A stretch of DNA of 32,351 bases. Source: JAWPMV01 sp038527215 (lineage in GTDB: Bacteria; Bacteroidota; Bacteroidia; J057). The stretch's first letter is position 1; each line of letters opens with the position of its first letter. The notes below the pieces were generated by a model, which worked only from the letters and a program-made list of their open reading frames with translations, was not told the DNA's origin and ran no database searches. Positions 23,969-31,722 of the stretch are shown piece by piece. The DNA lies in assembly GCA_038527215.1 (NCBI GenBank), contig JBCBGC010000090.1:1-32351 (forward strand). The letters run 5' to 3'. The translations under genes and the position numbers were made by a program.

Positions 23969-25189
23969 TTATTCCAGTTTTATCAGCTTTATCGTGTAAA
24001 AGTCCTGTATGGAACGAATGCGTAAGTAATAGATACCAGGGCTTAAATCTGCCGTGGAAAATCCTCCAAGCTGTTTCCCTTGGTATATCACCTTTCCCAT
24101 CGGCCCCAGTAAGGTCAAGGTCTCATGCCCCTGAAATCCCTCCACTTGAATTCGGTCGGTAAATGGATTGGGAAAGACCGTCAAACGTTTCACAAAATCC
24201 TCCACCGAGGTTGTATTGGTACCTGAGCAGGTAGGCTCTACCGGAGAAGTGGAAACATTACTGGCACAGGTATTACAGATGATACTTTTGAAAAAACATG
24301 CGGTCCTTCCCGTCCTAAATAAGGCTCCTTCCGGGGTATTATAGACCCCATGACTCCCATTAGGGTCCACGGTAAGATCGCTACACGTCCCAGTCTGAGT
24401 CAGGAAATTGTGCAAGGTTCGGGAACCTCCCCGGAAAATGGAGGAGTCAATGTCAATATTTATTATTGGGTCTAGCTCTCCGTGGAAAGCAACCATGGGA
24501 ATGACCTCAGTGGTATCAAAGGCCGGGAGTAGAGCGCTGCCCCAATTGTTGAACAGGCCTTTGATCCTGAATGAGGTAGTTAGGGAATTGCCGGAGGTAT
24601 TGAGCCCCCCAAAATCAGTAATGAGGCTAGAGTCAATGGCTTGCCAATCAGCTTCCTGATTATAGACAACATCCAGGCAGATATTGGCTCCGGAGCTAAA
24701 TCCTCCCATAAACAACCAACTGGTATCGATCCGGAAGCTGTCTGCATGATGCGCAATAAACCTCATAGCGGCATCAGCGTCTTGCTGAGCCCGATACAAG
24801 GTACTAAGGGCCTGAGTAGGGCCGAATCGGTGGGTCATGGACGCGGTAACATACCCCCTCCGGGCAAAGAGCCTGCATAATCCAATTAGTTGGCTCCGGT
24901 CCCCGGTTTGATACCCGCCCCCATGGATGAGCATGATAAAAGGCCGCTTAAGCAGGCTGTCCTGCTCAAAGGCCGGGTAGTAAATATCCATGGCCAGGTC
25001 CTGAGGATTGCCTTGCCCATCTGGTGCGGTGGCATACAACTGATTCATGCTGGAATCCAGCTGGGCTTCAGTGAAGAAATCCACCTCTGAAAAACGGGTA
25101 GCCTCCTGGCAATATTGGGCTGTTACCTGAACTGGAAAGAGGAGTAGGAAAAAGGTAAGAATGGAGGAGACAGTAATAAGAATTCTCAT
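23969..25189 (-). CDS. Secreted esterase with type IX sorting domain
   Basis: This 406-residue protein has an N-terminal signal peptide (ILTFFLLLFPVQVTAQ), a carboxylesterase/alpha-beta hydrolase domain with HGGGY oxyanion motif (89-93) and elbow GGFSSGAN (Ser165), and a Cys-rich linker (CNTCASN...PTCSG). The C-terminal T9SS type A sorting domain (about 330-406) is marked by LTVFPNPFTDRIQVEG, LTLLGPMGKVI and DLSPGIYYLRI. It should be exported through the outer membrane and either released or surface-attached. The catalytic module resembles BD-FAE/esterase families that act on small esters. Together with the 23039 gene it makes a pair of exported esterases. Confidence 0.92.
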   Translation of the reverse strand: MRILITVSSILTFFLLLFPVQVTAQYCQEATRFSEVDFFTEAQLDSSMNQLYATAPDGQGNPQDLAMDIYYPAFEQDSLLKRPFIMLIHGGGYQTGDRSQLIGLCRLFARRGYVTASMTHRFGPTQALSTLYRAQQDADAAMRFIAHHADSFRIDTSWLFMGGFSSGANICLDVVYNQEADWQAIDSSLITDFGGLNTSGNSLTTSFRIKGLFNNWGSALLPAFDTTEVIPMVAFHGELDPIINIDIDSSIFRGGSRTLHNFLTQTGTCSDLTVDPNGSHGVYNTPEGALFRTGRTACFFKSIICNTCASNVSTSPVEPTCSGTNTTSVEDFVKRLTVFPNPFTDRIQVEGFQGHETLTLLGPMGKVIYQGKQLGGFSTADLSPGIYYLRIRSIQDFYTIKLIKLE

Positions 25190-25494
25190 GATTCCCTTTG
25201 CTTATTTGTTGAAAAAATAAATCAATGATCCCACAGCGGCGCGGGAGATATTTACAAATGAAGCAGAAAGAATAGAGCGATCTGGGAAAATCCAGGTGAA
25301 GCACCTGGGAGAAAAGGTCAAGCGACAAATAAGGGAAGTGAAATCACCGCTTTAGGAGGGAGAAAAGTTCTCTCCTTGCCCAACCAGGAGGTCTGCAAGG
25401 TTTAGCACGGTATCAAGCACCCGTGAAGGAGCCGGATGTCACCCGCAAAAAGGGATTAGAAAGCTGTTAATAAAGCAGAAATGGGGACTCCTCC
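25190..25494. other. Intergenic region with one palindrome
   Basis: About 300 bases lie upstream of the T9SS esterase and downstream of the four-TM gene. CCAGGTG-AAG-CACCTGG (25292-25308) is a perfect 7-bp hairpin, and GGAG..AGAA/TTCTC..CC near 25357-25379 is an imperfect one. There is no gene, and no exact promoter match. Confidence 0.5.
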
Positions 25495-26004
25495 CTACTC
25501 CCTCAACTGCTTTTCCGCCAATTCCAATTCCTGTTTATAGTCCTCCATCCTGGCCGTGGAATTGGCATCTACCAATAGGATGATAATCATCATCGCAATG
25601 GTGGTCATGCAGATGGCACGCCACAGAGGTTTGTCCACAAAGATCATCAGCAAAGCAGCTACCGCAATAATGGCAGGAATTATTTTGAATACGTTCTCAA
25701 ATTGGCCAATGGTGTTGTCAGCCCTGGTTAGTTCAGCCTGCACAAAGGCAGCAGCAGCAGCCTGATAGTCTTTTTCGAAATTGTTGAGTCTCGACTTATT
25801 GGTGAAATACAAGCCTACGCCAACAATCATGATTAACACACCGGCTACCAGGGTCGGGATGATGAAGGCTTTGGCCAGGTCGGTTTTTCCCAATTGCCAA
25901 AACCCGAGGGAGGCTACGAGAAACATGAGGGCAAACAGGATAAAGAATCTGGTTGAAAAAATTTCGTCTCTAGCCCATTCTGTGGCTAATTTTAAGATTT
26001 CCAT
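25495..26004 (-). CDS. Four-TM membrane protein, paralog of 10253-10747
   Basis: In this 169-residue protein an N-terminal amphipathic segment with TEWARDE precedes two transmembrane helices (about 20-38 and 45-66). An Ala/Glu-rich loop (about 68-105) and two more helices (about 107-124 and 129-146) follow, with a charged tail. It is collinear with the 10253-10747 product. It is the third gene of a minus-strand operon after the SDR and the AraC regulator, 34 bases after the regulator stop. The function is unknown. Confidence 0.72.
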   Translation of the reverse strand: MEILKLATEWARDEIFSTRFFILFALMFLVASLGFWQLGKTDLAKAFIIPTLVAGVLIMIVGVGLYFTNKSRLNNFEKDYQAAAAAFVQAELTRADNTIGQFENVFKIIPAIIAVAALLMIFVDKPLWRAICMTTIAMMIIILLVDANSTARMEDYKQELELAEKQLRE

Positions 26005-26038
26005 GTCTTAATGTGTTGGGGTTCTACGTTGGAAAAAG

Positions 26039-26851
26039 TTATGCGCCATTTACCGCACTTGGACTGTACCCAAAGGCTTTTTTAAAGGCAAAAGAAAAAT
26101 GCGAAAGGTTCTCAAAGCCCACAGCATGATACACATCGGTGATTCTCTGTTTTTCGGCGGTCAACTTGTGATGAGCCAGCATCAATCTTTTTTCCGTAAG
26201 CCATTTTCCAGGCGTATTCTTATATATTTTTTTAAAATCGGATTTAAAAGTGGTCAGGCTTCGCCCGGTTAAAAAGGCGAATCTTTCCAGCGGAAGATTA
26301 TACATAAAATGCTCTTCCATGTATTTTTCCAGGTCTAATTTCCCCATTTCGCTAAAGGTGCCCAACACAGCACTGGCTCTTTTGTCCACCGTATCCATGA
26401 TCGTCAGGGCTTCCTGAATCTTGACGCGCACCAGGGCCGGCGGCAGGTCGTCCTGCATCTCAAAGTAAGGCAATAAAGAAGCAAAAAAGCTGTCCCATAA
26501 GACATGCGGTTTAATAGGCCTTTCTTTGGTTGGATTATCCGTCCAGCTTTCCAGGATGGGATGCTCCAGATAAAATTCCCGGAGATGTTCCTCGGGAAGG
26601 ACCATCGACACACACTTGAAGGGTTTCCCATCAATGGGGGTTTTGACACTACGGGACAATTGGTGCTTGGGTACCAGCACCGTATCGCCCGCATTAAAAG
26701 TCAAGGAATTTCTCCCATAGGAAAGGCTCAGCTTTCCCGAGACCACATAGGAAAGGATATGCTGAGGAGAAATATTTTCCCAGGTATATAGCTTTTCCAT
26801 GATGCAAGTCATAAAGATCCTGCCACGGTCTGTTACATTGGGGAGCTCCAT
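26039..26851 (-). CDS. AraC-family transcriptional regulator
   Basis: This 270-residue regulator starts at ATG26851 (MELPNVTD), 13 bases after the SDR stop; a longer frame to 26941 would overlap the SDR gene. The N-terminal sensing domain has cupin-like strands (YVVSGKLSLSYGRNSLTFNAGDTVLVP), resembling the ExsA-type group. The C-terminal double HTH is seen in LPLERFAFLTGRSLTTFKSDF and ITDVYHAVGFENLSHFSFAF, ending KKAFGYSPS. It sits between the SDR and the four-TM gene and probably regulates its own operon. Direct repeats upstream of the SDR are a candidate operator. Confidence 0.93.
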   Translation of the reverse strand: MELPNVTDRGRIFMTCIMEKLYTWENISPQHILSYVVSGKLSLSYGRNSLTFNAGDTVLVPKHQLSRSVKTPIDGKPFKCVSMVLPEEHLREFYLEHPILESWTDNPTKERPIKPHVLWDSFFASLLPYFEMQDDLPPALVRVKIQEALTIMDTVDKRASAVLGTFSEMGKLDLEKYMEEHFMYNLPLERFAFLTGRSLTTFKSDFKKIYKNTPGKWLTEKRLMLAHHKLTAEKQRITDVYHAVGFENLSHFSFAFKKAFGYSPSAVNGA

Positions 26852-26864
26852 CTCGCAAAGATAC

Positions 26865-27812
26865 CTATATCTGAAACATCTGTCCTGTTTGGACTTCAGA
26901 AGCCGTCCATAATTTTGTGGCGATTTCCCGATCCCGCGCAAAAGCTTCCAACTTACACGCGCCCACCGGACCTATCCAATACATCAGGCCCGTAGGACCA
27001 TAGTACCCCAGCTCATCCAGGCCATCCTCGGTCGCACACATGACCTCTGGATAGGCACCCTTTTCAGCGGATTGAACGAGAGGAGAGGCCGCCAGAATTG
27101 AAAACATGATGCGGGTCATGCGAGGGGTGTCCGCATTAATCAGGGAAGTTTTGGAAGCTCCGGGATGACAGATGTAGACCTTTACCTCCTTATTAGCCGC
27201 TTTGATGCGATGTTGCATTTCATAGCCAGTCATGATCTGCGCCAGTTTGCTATGGCAATAGGTAACATTGGGGTGGTAATTCTTGTCGAAGTTCAGGTCC
27301 TCAAACTGGATGGTTTTCAGGCCCATTTTATAGCCTTCACTGCCCACGATCACAATCCTTTTTCCACCTTGTTCGATTTTATCAAAGAGCAGGTTGATCA
27401 GTAAAAAATGTCCGTAATGGTTGATGCCGAGCTGGCTTTCGAAGCCATCCTTGGTGAATTTTTGTTGGGCAACCTGAGCCACGGCCGCATTGCACATCAA
27501 GGCCTCAATGCTGGGAACTTTTTCGATGATTTCCAGCGCGGCTTTTCTTACGGATGCTAGTTCGGCCAGGTCCATTTTTATAAATGATACTTTTGTTCCT
27601 GCACCAAATTCTTCTTTCAGGTCTTCGATGGCCTGGGCAGATTTCTGTTCGTTCCGGTTTAGCATCACCACCTCAGCCCCTTTCGCCAGTAAGATCCGGC
27701 TGGCCTGGAAGCCGGCTCCAGTATTTGCCCCGGTGATGAGATAGGTTTTACCCTGCAAACTTCCCAATCTTTCAGGGGTCCAGCCTTTTTTCCCAAATTT
27801 ATTTGTGCTCAT
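26865..27812 (-). CDS. Short-chain dehydrogenase/reductase
   Basis: From ATG27812 the protein has 315 residues. The Rossmann NAD(P) motif is TGANTGAG (27-34), the structural NAA lies at 108-110, catalytic Ser158 is in VGSEGY, and the YxxxK motif is YCHSK (Tyr185, Lys189). This extended SDR resembles the retinol-dehydrogenase/protochlorophyllide-reductase-like group (oxidoreductases acting on alcohols or ketones). Its substrate is unknown. The 90-base longer frame upstream of 27812 was rejected because the conserved SDR N-terminus starts after it. It leads the SDR-AraC-four-TM operon. Confidence 0.9.
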   Translation of the reverse strand: MSTNKFGKKGWTPERLGSLQGKTYLITGANTGAGFQASRILLAKGAEVVMLNRNEQKSAQAIEDLKEEFGAGTKVSFIKMDLAELASVRKAALEIIEKVPSIEALMCNAAVAQVAQQKFTKDGFESQLGINHYGHFLLINLLFDKIEQGGKRIVIVGSEGYKMGLKTIQFEDLNFDKNYHPNVTYCHSKLAQIMTGYEMQHRIKAANKEVKVYICHPGASKTSLINADTPRMTRIMFSILAASPLVQSAEKGAYPEVMCATEDGLDELGYYGPTGLMYWIGPVGACKLEAFARDREIATKLWTASEVQTGQMFQI

Positions 27813-27896
27813 TTCGGTAGGGTTATCATTATGGCGAACCGCCCGATGAAGGCTCAACCGAGGGTAAAGGTCTTGATTAAGCAGGACAAAAATTTT

Positions 27897-27929
27897 GTTC
27901 AAAAGTCAATTTTTGTTTGTTCAAAAGTC
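27897..27929 (-). promoter_or_regulatory. Candidate AraC operator: direct repeat, 22-bp period
   Basis: GTTCAAAAGTC occurs at 27897-27907 and 27919-27929, two identical 11-mers with 22-base period (two helical turns), about 85-117 bases upstream of the SDR start. AraC-type proteins commonly bind such direct repeats. The rest of 27930-28171 holds no gene or structure that I can support. Confidence 0.5.
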
Positions 27930-28171
27930 GAAAGCCCCAGAAAAGGGATATGAGAAGACTCACCTGCAAAACACCTGGCGAATGGAAGGCAAACTCCGGG
28001 TATTCGGGGAAGGCGGCATTTCCCCTAGGTTGCTATCCTCTGCACGGAATTGGCAGCCTCCAATCAGCTGCCAACATTTCAATCGGTAGCCTGCCCTTCT
28101 CTCCAGCTTCTTGCCCACCCCAGAGGGAAATGATCAGATCAAAAATCTTCGCGCTTTTTTAAGCAAAATCC

Positions 28172-28227
28172 CAATGCAACACTGTTGCATTGAGGAGAAA
28201 TTCGCTTATATTTGCAACATTGTTGCA
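28172..28227 (+). promoter_or_regulatory. Promoter with two Zur/Fur-like operators
   Basis: Two 7-1-7 palindromes, TGCAACA-C-TGTTGCA (28175-28189; arms extend to 9 bases at 28172-28192) and TGCAACA-T-TGTTGCA (28213-28227), have centres 38 bases apart. The sequence TATATTTG (28207-28214) matches the -7 element TAnnTTTG exactly, and TTG at 28185-28187 is a -33 element 19 bases upstream. Operator 1 therefore covers the -33 and operator 2 overlaps the -7 and the start site, a repression layout. The transcript start would be near 28221, and the COG0523 gene begins at 28296. Confidence 0.8.
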
Positions 28228-28295
28228 TAACTTGAGATAAGGGTGAATACACATCACTATTCAGATGCTTTTTCATCCTATTTCCTATCCTAAAT

Positions 28296-29519
28296 ATGAA
28301 TACTACCCAAAAACTGCCCGTTACGGTCTTAAGCGGATTCCTTGGTGCTGGCAAAACCACGCTTCTTAACCACATCCTACACAATAAGGAGGGCAAGAAA
28401 GTCGCGGTCATCGTCAACGACATGAGTGAAGTCAATGTTGATGCGGAGTTGGTAAAGAGTGAGAATTCCCTTTCCCGTACCGAAGAGAAGTTGGTGGAAA
28501 TGAGCAATGGCTGTATTTGCTGTACGCTCAGGGAAGACCTAATGATAGAAGTGGAGCGACTGGCCAAAGAAAATAGATTTGACTATCTCCTCATTGAGAG
28601 TACTGGGATCAGCGAACCCGTACCCGTAGCCCAGACCTTCTCCTTTATTGATGAAGAAAACGGCATCGATCTTTCCAAATTTAGCTACATCGATACCATG
28701 GTAACGGTGGTGGATGCCTTCAATTTCTTTAAGGATTTTGGGAGTCCCGAGACCCTCATGGACCGGGACCTTACCAACATAGAAGGCGATTACCGCACCA
28801 TCGTCAATCTACTCACCGACCAAATCGAATTTGCCAACGTCATCCTTCTTAATAAGACGGATCTGGTTAGCGAAGAGCATCTGGGGATTTTGAAATCCAT
28901 TGTACGAAAGCTGAATCCTGCCGCGAAAATCATTGAATCAAGTTTCAGCAAGGTGAGCCCTACCGACATCCTGGATACTGGTTTGTTCAATTTGGAGGAT
29001 GCTGAGCAAAGTGCAGGATGGATCGAAGAGTTAAACAAAGAGGAGCACACCCCAGAGACGGAAGAATATGGGATTAGCTCTTTCGTATACCGCAGTCGGA
29101 AGCCGTTCGATCCAGCGCGGTTCTGGCACTATGTACAACGCCGCTTTCCTGCCACCATCATTCGCAGCAAGGGCCTCTTTTGGCTGGCCTCCCGCCCTAA
29201 CCAGGCCTTGGTTTGGGGACAAGCAGGAGGCTCCCTCCGAGCTGATAGCGCTGGCGTATGGTGGAGCAGTATGCCCTTTTCCAGACGAATACAGTACCTG
29301 AGTTTTATCGAAAATCAAAAAGAGATTGAGGGAAACTGGGACAAAACCTTTGAAGACCGAAAAAATGAAATTGTCTTTATCGGACAGGACATGGACGAAG
29401 TTCTGATCAAAGCAGAGTTAGATGCCTGCCTGGCCAATGAAGCAGAACTGGTCACTGAAAAATGGAAAGAAGGCTATGCTGATAACTGGCCTGTACAACG
29501 TGCTTATCCCATGGGCTAA
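28296..29519 (+). CDS. COG0523 GTP-binding zinc metallochaperone
   Basis: This 407-residue G3E-family GTPase has Walker A GFLGAGKTT (14-22), the metal-binding GCICCTL (Cys73, Cys75, Cys76), the ESTGISEP switch region, the NKTD guanine-specificity motif and a C-terminal CobW domain (from about 260). The long form with this architecture matches the ZigA-like branch of COG0523, which delivers zinc to client enzymes under zinc limitation. Nucleotide hydrolysis is thought to drive metal transfer. It is controlled by the double operator at 28172-28227. Downstream on the same strand are an LCIB-type carbonic anhydrase and a DUF1826 protein. Cobalamin synthesis (CobW) is less likely, as no cob genes are present. 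Confidence 0.92.
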   Translation: MNTTQKLPVTVLSGFLGAGKTTLLNHILHNKEGKKVAVIVNDMSEVNVDAELVKSENSLSRTEEKLVEMSNGCICCTLREDLMIEVERLAKENRFDYLLIESTGISEPVPVAQTFSFIDEENGIDLSKFSYIDTMVTVVDAFNFFKDFGSPETLMDRDLTNIEGDYRTIVNLLTDQIEFANVILLNKTDLVSEEHLGILKSIVRKLNPAAKIIESSFSKVSPTDILDTGLFNLEDAEQSAGWIEELNKEEHTPETEEYGISSFVYRSRKPFDPARFWHYVQRRFPATIIRSKGLFWLASRPNQALVWGQAGGSLRADSAGVWWSSMPFSRRIQYLSFIENQKEIEGNWDKTFEDRKNEIVFIGQDMDEVLIKAELDACLANEAELVTEKWKEGYADNWPVQRAYPMG

Positions 29520-29565
29520 GTACTCCCCATTTATAACAGTCATCCAGCCCTACAGCCAACCGGTC

Positions 29566-29594
29566 TTGGATCGTTCACCTACATAATACTTTTG
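29566..29594 (+). promoter_or_regulatory. Candidate promoter for carbonic anhydrase gene
   Basis: TACTTTTG at 29587-29594 matches TAnnTTTG exactly, with TTG at 29566-29568 placed 18 bases upstream as -33. Start of transcription would be near 29601 and ATG29623 follows. No palindrome like those at 28175 is present, so this promoter may be unregulated by the same repressor. Confidence 0.55.
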
Positions 29595-29622
29595 CCCTTC
29601 CCTAAATCATTACCCTACCCAC

Positions 29623-30336
29623 ATGCTACAAAGAAAATTTGACGAAGTCGTAAAAAGCCATTTTCCCAATGCCAAGGATGCCAAGGATACCTCCATTCAT
29701 TACTTGGGTAAAATGCAAATTGAGCACAAACTGGACATTTCCAAGGTGTTGATGGCTACTTCCGTCTGTTCAGACGACATCAATATCCCTTCCACTACCT
29801 TTTTCAATGTACTTTTCGGGCCCTTCATCATGGGTGGACTGGGAGGTATCCCTTTTGTTGGTCAAACTGGTATGACGGCCTTTGCACACCATGTTCCAGA
29901 TGAGGGAAGTGCTTTCATCTTTTATGGTCCGCACATCGGGGTTACCCTGGAGGGAGATTTAGGCAAGATGTATCGCCCCCGCCAGGAAAACACCGGGAAC
30001 TCTTGTGGTGCCTTGATGCTGGCCTTGAGCAGGTTTGGAGACAGTAGTTACCAGCCTGTCTTAAACGACGATGATTACCAGCAAATGAAATTGGAGGAGT
30101 CTCTGCTTCCTTACAAAGAACAGATCTTGAGTGCGGATAATCCTCAAAAAGCTATTACCGAGGCCACTTATGATATCATTGACAAAAAAATTCATGAGCA
30201 TTTAGCTAGCTGTAAAGATGAATTTCAAGCCGATACAGTAACCCTTCTGGGAGGAATCATCATCAATACCGATTATGGATTGGATGACTACTTTGACGCC
30301 AGGAATTTTGAGGTTGTTGATATGCGCAGCCTGTAA
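29623..30336 (+). CDS. LCIB-type (theta) carbonic anhydrase
   Basis: This 237-residue protein resembles LCIB/LCIC carbonic anhydrases, known from algae and some bacteria, which interconvert CO2 and bicarbonate and are structurally close to beta-class enzymes. Recognisable family blocks are MATSVCSDDIN (Cys49, Asp51), GLGGIPFVGQTGMTAFAHHV (His89/His90), FIFYGPHIGV and ENTGNSCGALM (Cys128). Cys49, one of the His and Cys128 are the probable zinc ligands. The beta-class Asp-Arg dyad has no clear Arg after CSDDIN (Ile55 follows). There is no signal peptide, so it is cytoplasmic. It lies 103 bases after the COG0523 metallochaperone, with its own promoter candidate, and could be its client. Confidence 0.8.
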   Translation: MLQRKFDEVVKSHFPNAKDAKDTSIHYLGKMQIEHKLDISKVLMATSVCSDDINIPSTTFFNVLFGPFIMGGLGGIPFVGQTGMTAFAHHVPDEGSAFIFYGPHIGVTLEGDLGKMYRPRQENTGNSCGALMLALSRFGDSSYQPVLNDDDYQQMKLEESLLPYKEQILSADNPQKAITEATYDIIDKKIHEHLASCKDEFQADTVTLLGGIIINTDYGLDDYFDARNFEVVDMRSL

Positions 30337-30484
30337 CGAATCATTGAGTTTGAAGGTGGGGGTTAATTTAGCTTAATCCCTGCCTTTTTTCTGTTCCAGC
30401 ATCAACCAATCATGATTGGAAGAGCCTTCATCATGGATCACAGCTTTCAATAGGCATCTTTCATCTTTAATCCCTGCCATCGAT

Positions 30485-30982
30485 ATGGGTAGCCAATTGA
30501 ATTTTATTTGCCCTACTGACCACCTCGAATCCATTATTTCCCATACGTTTGGTGGAACGCATTACTTCCTGTCATCCCTTGGCAATTCTCTGGCCTTTGA
30601 TCTTGAAACCTTAGAAAAAATAGAAGAACTAATTCTGGAAAAAAATATCAGGAAGGTTTCTTTTTTCCTTTCTGATGACAACCAAATTTTGTCAGATGCC
30701 TTAAGTGGTCAATCTCTAAAAAAGCTCGTTAGCCTGCCCGGTTTTTATGATCAAATAAACCAGAAGAAAGCGCGCTCTGAGGAGCTTTGGACCCATAATA
30801 CCTCCCATTCCTTCATCATTTCCTATCACCTCAAACAGAAGATCAATGAATTAACCCTAAGACTAGGGGATCCATATTTTGAGGCCATAGACATTGAGGC
30901 GAAAATCTATAAAAGGCAAAAAAACCTATTCCAGGATATCTACCCTGATCTGATTCTGCAAAACCAAATAAACCTGAACTAG
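30485..30982 (+). CDS. Unrecognised protein, possibly a degenerate beta-carbonic-anhydrase fold
   Basis: The protein has 165 residues from ATG30485; a longer frame needs TTG30416. The order of elements recalls beta-class carbonic anhydrases: a strand ending in Cys and Asp (NFICPTDH), an LGN segment (FLSSLGNSLAFD), a helix with a hydrophobic face (TLEKIEELI), then a strand at the place of the zinc-binding GHxxCG block (RKVSFFLSDDN). The second set of zinc ligands is missing. This likeness is my reading by eye and weak. It sits between the LCIB-type carbonic anhydrase and the DUF1826 gene, which supports a linked function. TTAATCCCTGCC is repeated at 30373 and 30467 in the gap before it. Confidence 0.6.
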   Translation: MGSQLNFICPTDHLESIISHTFGGTHYFLSSLGNSLAFDLETLEKIEELILEKNIRKVSFFLSDDNQILSDALSGQSLKKLVSLPGFYDQINQKKARSEELWTHNTSHSFIISYHLKQKINELTLRLGDPYFEAIDIEAKIYKRQKNLFQDIYPDLILQNQINLN

Positions 30983-31004
30983 CCGATTTATTCAAAGAAG
31001 CCTT

Positions 31005-31643
31005 ATGAAGCGTACCACGGTAAAAAATTGGGCAGAAGGCGATAGCCCTGTCATCCTGGAAGACATTCATCGCAAGGAGGTGAATATCGCCATCTATAAT
31101 CGGGACACGACTTCTTTGACCAATGAGGTCAACCAGGTGCTTGAAATGGGGGTTACGGTGAAGCTTAGTGGGGAGATAGATGCCATCCTTCATGGAGTTG
31201 CCCAATCCATCGAGCCGAGGGCCTTTCCACATCTCACCCAGGATATCAAAGGGCTCTTGCAGCACTTCCAACAAGTTACCGGGGTTACCAGCTTGCGGCT
31301 GCTGCTCGCCACCGTAAACACCAATATGTGCAGAAGATTCCACACCGATGCCAATGACGTCCGGATGTTGTGCACCTATAGCGGGCCGGGTACTCTTTGG
31401 CTCCCGGAAGACAATGTAAATCGGGAGGTATTGGCTTCGCCGGCCGGCAACGATTCCATTGTGCTGGATGAGGATCGCATCCAACAAGCGGCTACTGGCT
31501 CGGTTCTGCTGCTAAAAGGGGCCGTATATCCTCAAGAAGGAGTCCAGGCCATCGTACACCGTAGTCCCACTTTAGAAGAAAGCGGTGAGAAAAGATTGCT
31601 GCTCAGGGTTGACACCAATCAGTTTTTAAGCTTCATGGCATAG
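31005..31643 (+). CDS. DUF1826 protein, possible Fe(II)/2-oxoglutarate oxygenase fold
   Basis: This 212-residue protein matches DUF1826. The conserved block RRFHTDANDVRMLCTYSGPG holds an HxD pair (His113, Asp115), followed by WLPEDN, a LLLKG strand and a late HR (His185-Arg186) in IVHRSP. HxD...H plus a nearby Arg is the arrangement of Fe(II)/2-oxoglutarate dioxygenases and related cupins; the assignment to that fold is inference. DUF1826 genes occur beside COG0523 genes in zinc-repressed clusters of Pseudomonas, consistent with this neighbourhood. It lies 22 bases after the 30485 gene, so co-transcription is likely. Confidence 0.8.
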   Translation: MKRTTVKNWAEGDSPVILEDIHRKEVNIAIYNRDTTSLTNEVNQVLEMGVTVKLSGEIDAILHGVAQSIEPRAFPHLTQDIKGLLQHFQQVTGVTSLRLLLATVNTNMCRRFHTDANDVRMLCTYSGPGTLWLPEDNVNREVLASPAGNDSIVLDEDRIQQAATGSVLLLKGAVYPQEGVQAIVHRSPTLEESGEKRLLLRVDTNQFLSFMA

Positions 31644-31722
31644 GAGCCCCAGACCACCTGAGGTTTCCTTACATCAGACCACCGGAGCTAGCATCGTCAC
31701 TCTGTGCGGGAGACATAGGGCT

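Noticed and set aside
27917..28162. ORF between the SDR operon and the COG0523 promoter
   Set aside because: It has no recognisable motif and unusual composition, and it ends close to the operator region.
28296..29519. Cobalamin-biosynthesis CobW
   Set aside because: The operator, CobW-C architecture and neighbours point to a zinc metallochaperone, and no cobalamin genes are nearby.
31190..31375. Minus-strand ORF inside the DUF1826 gene
   Set aside because: Shadow of the DUF1826 coding sequence.
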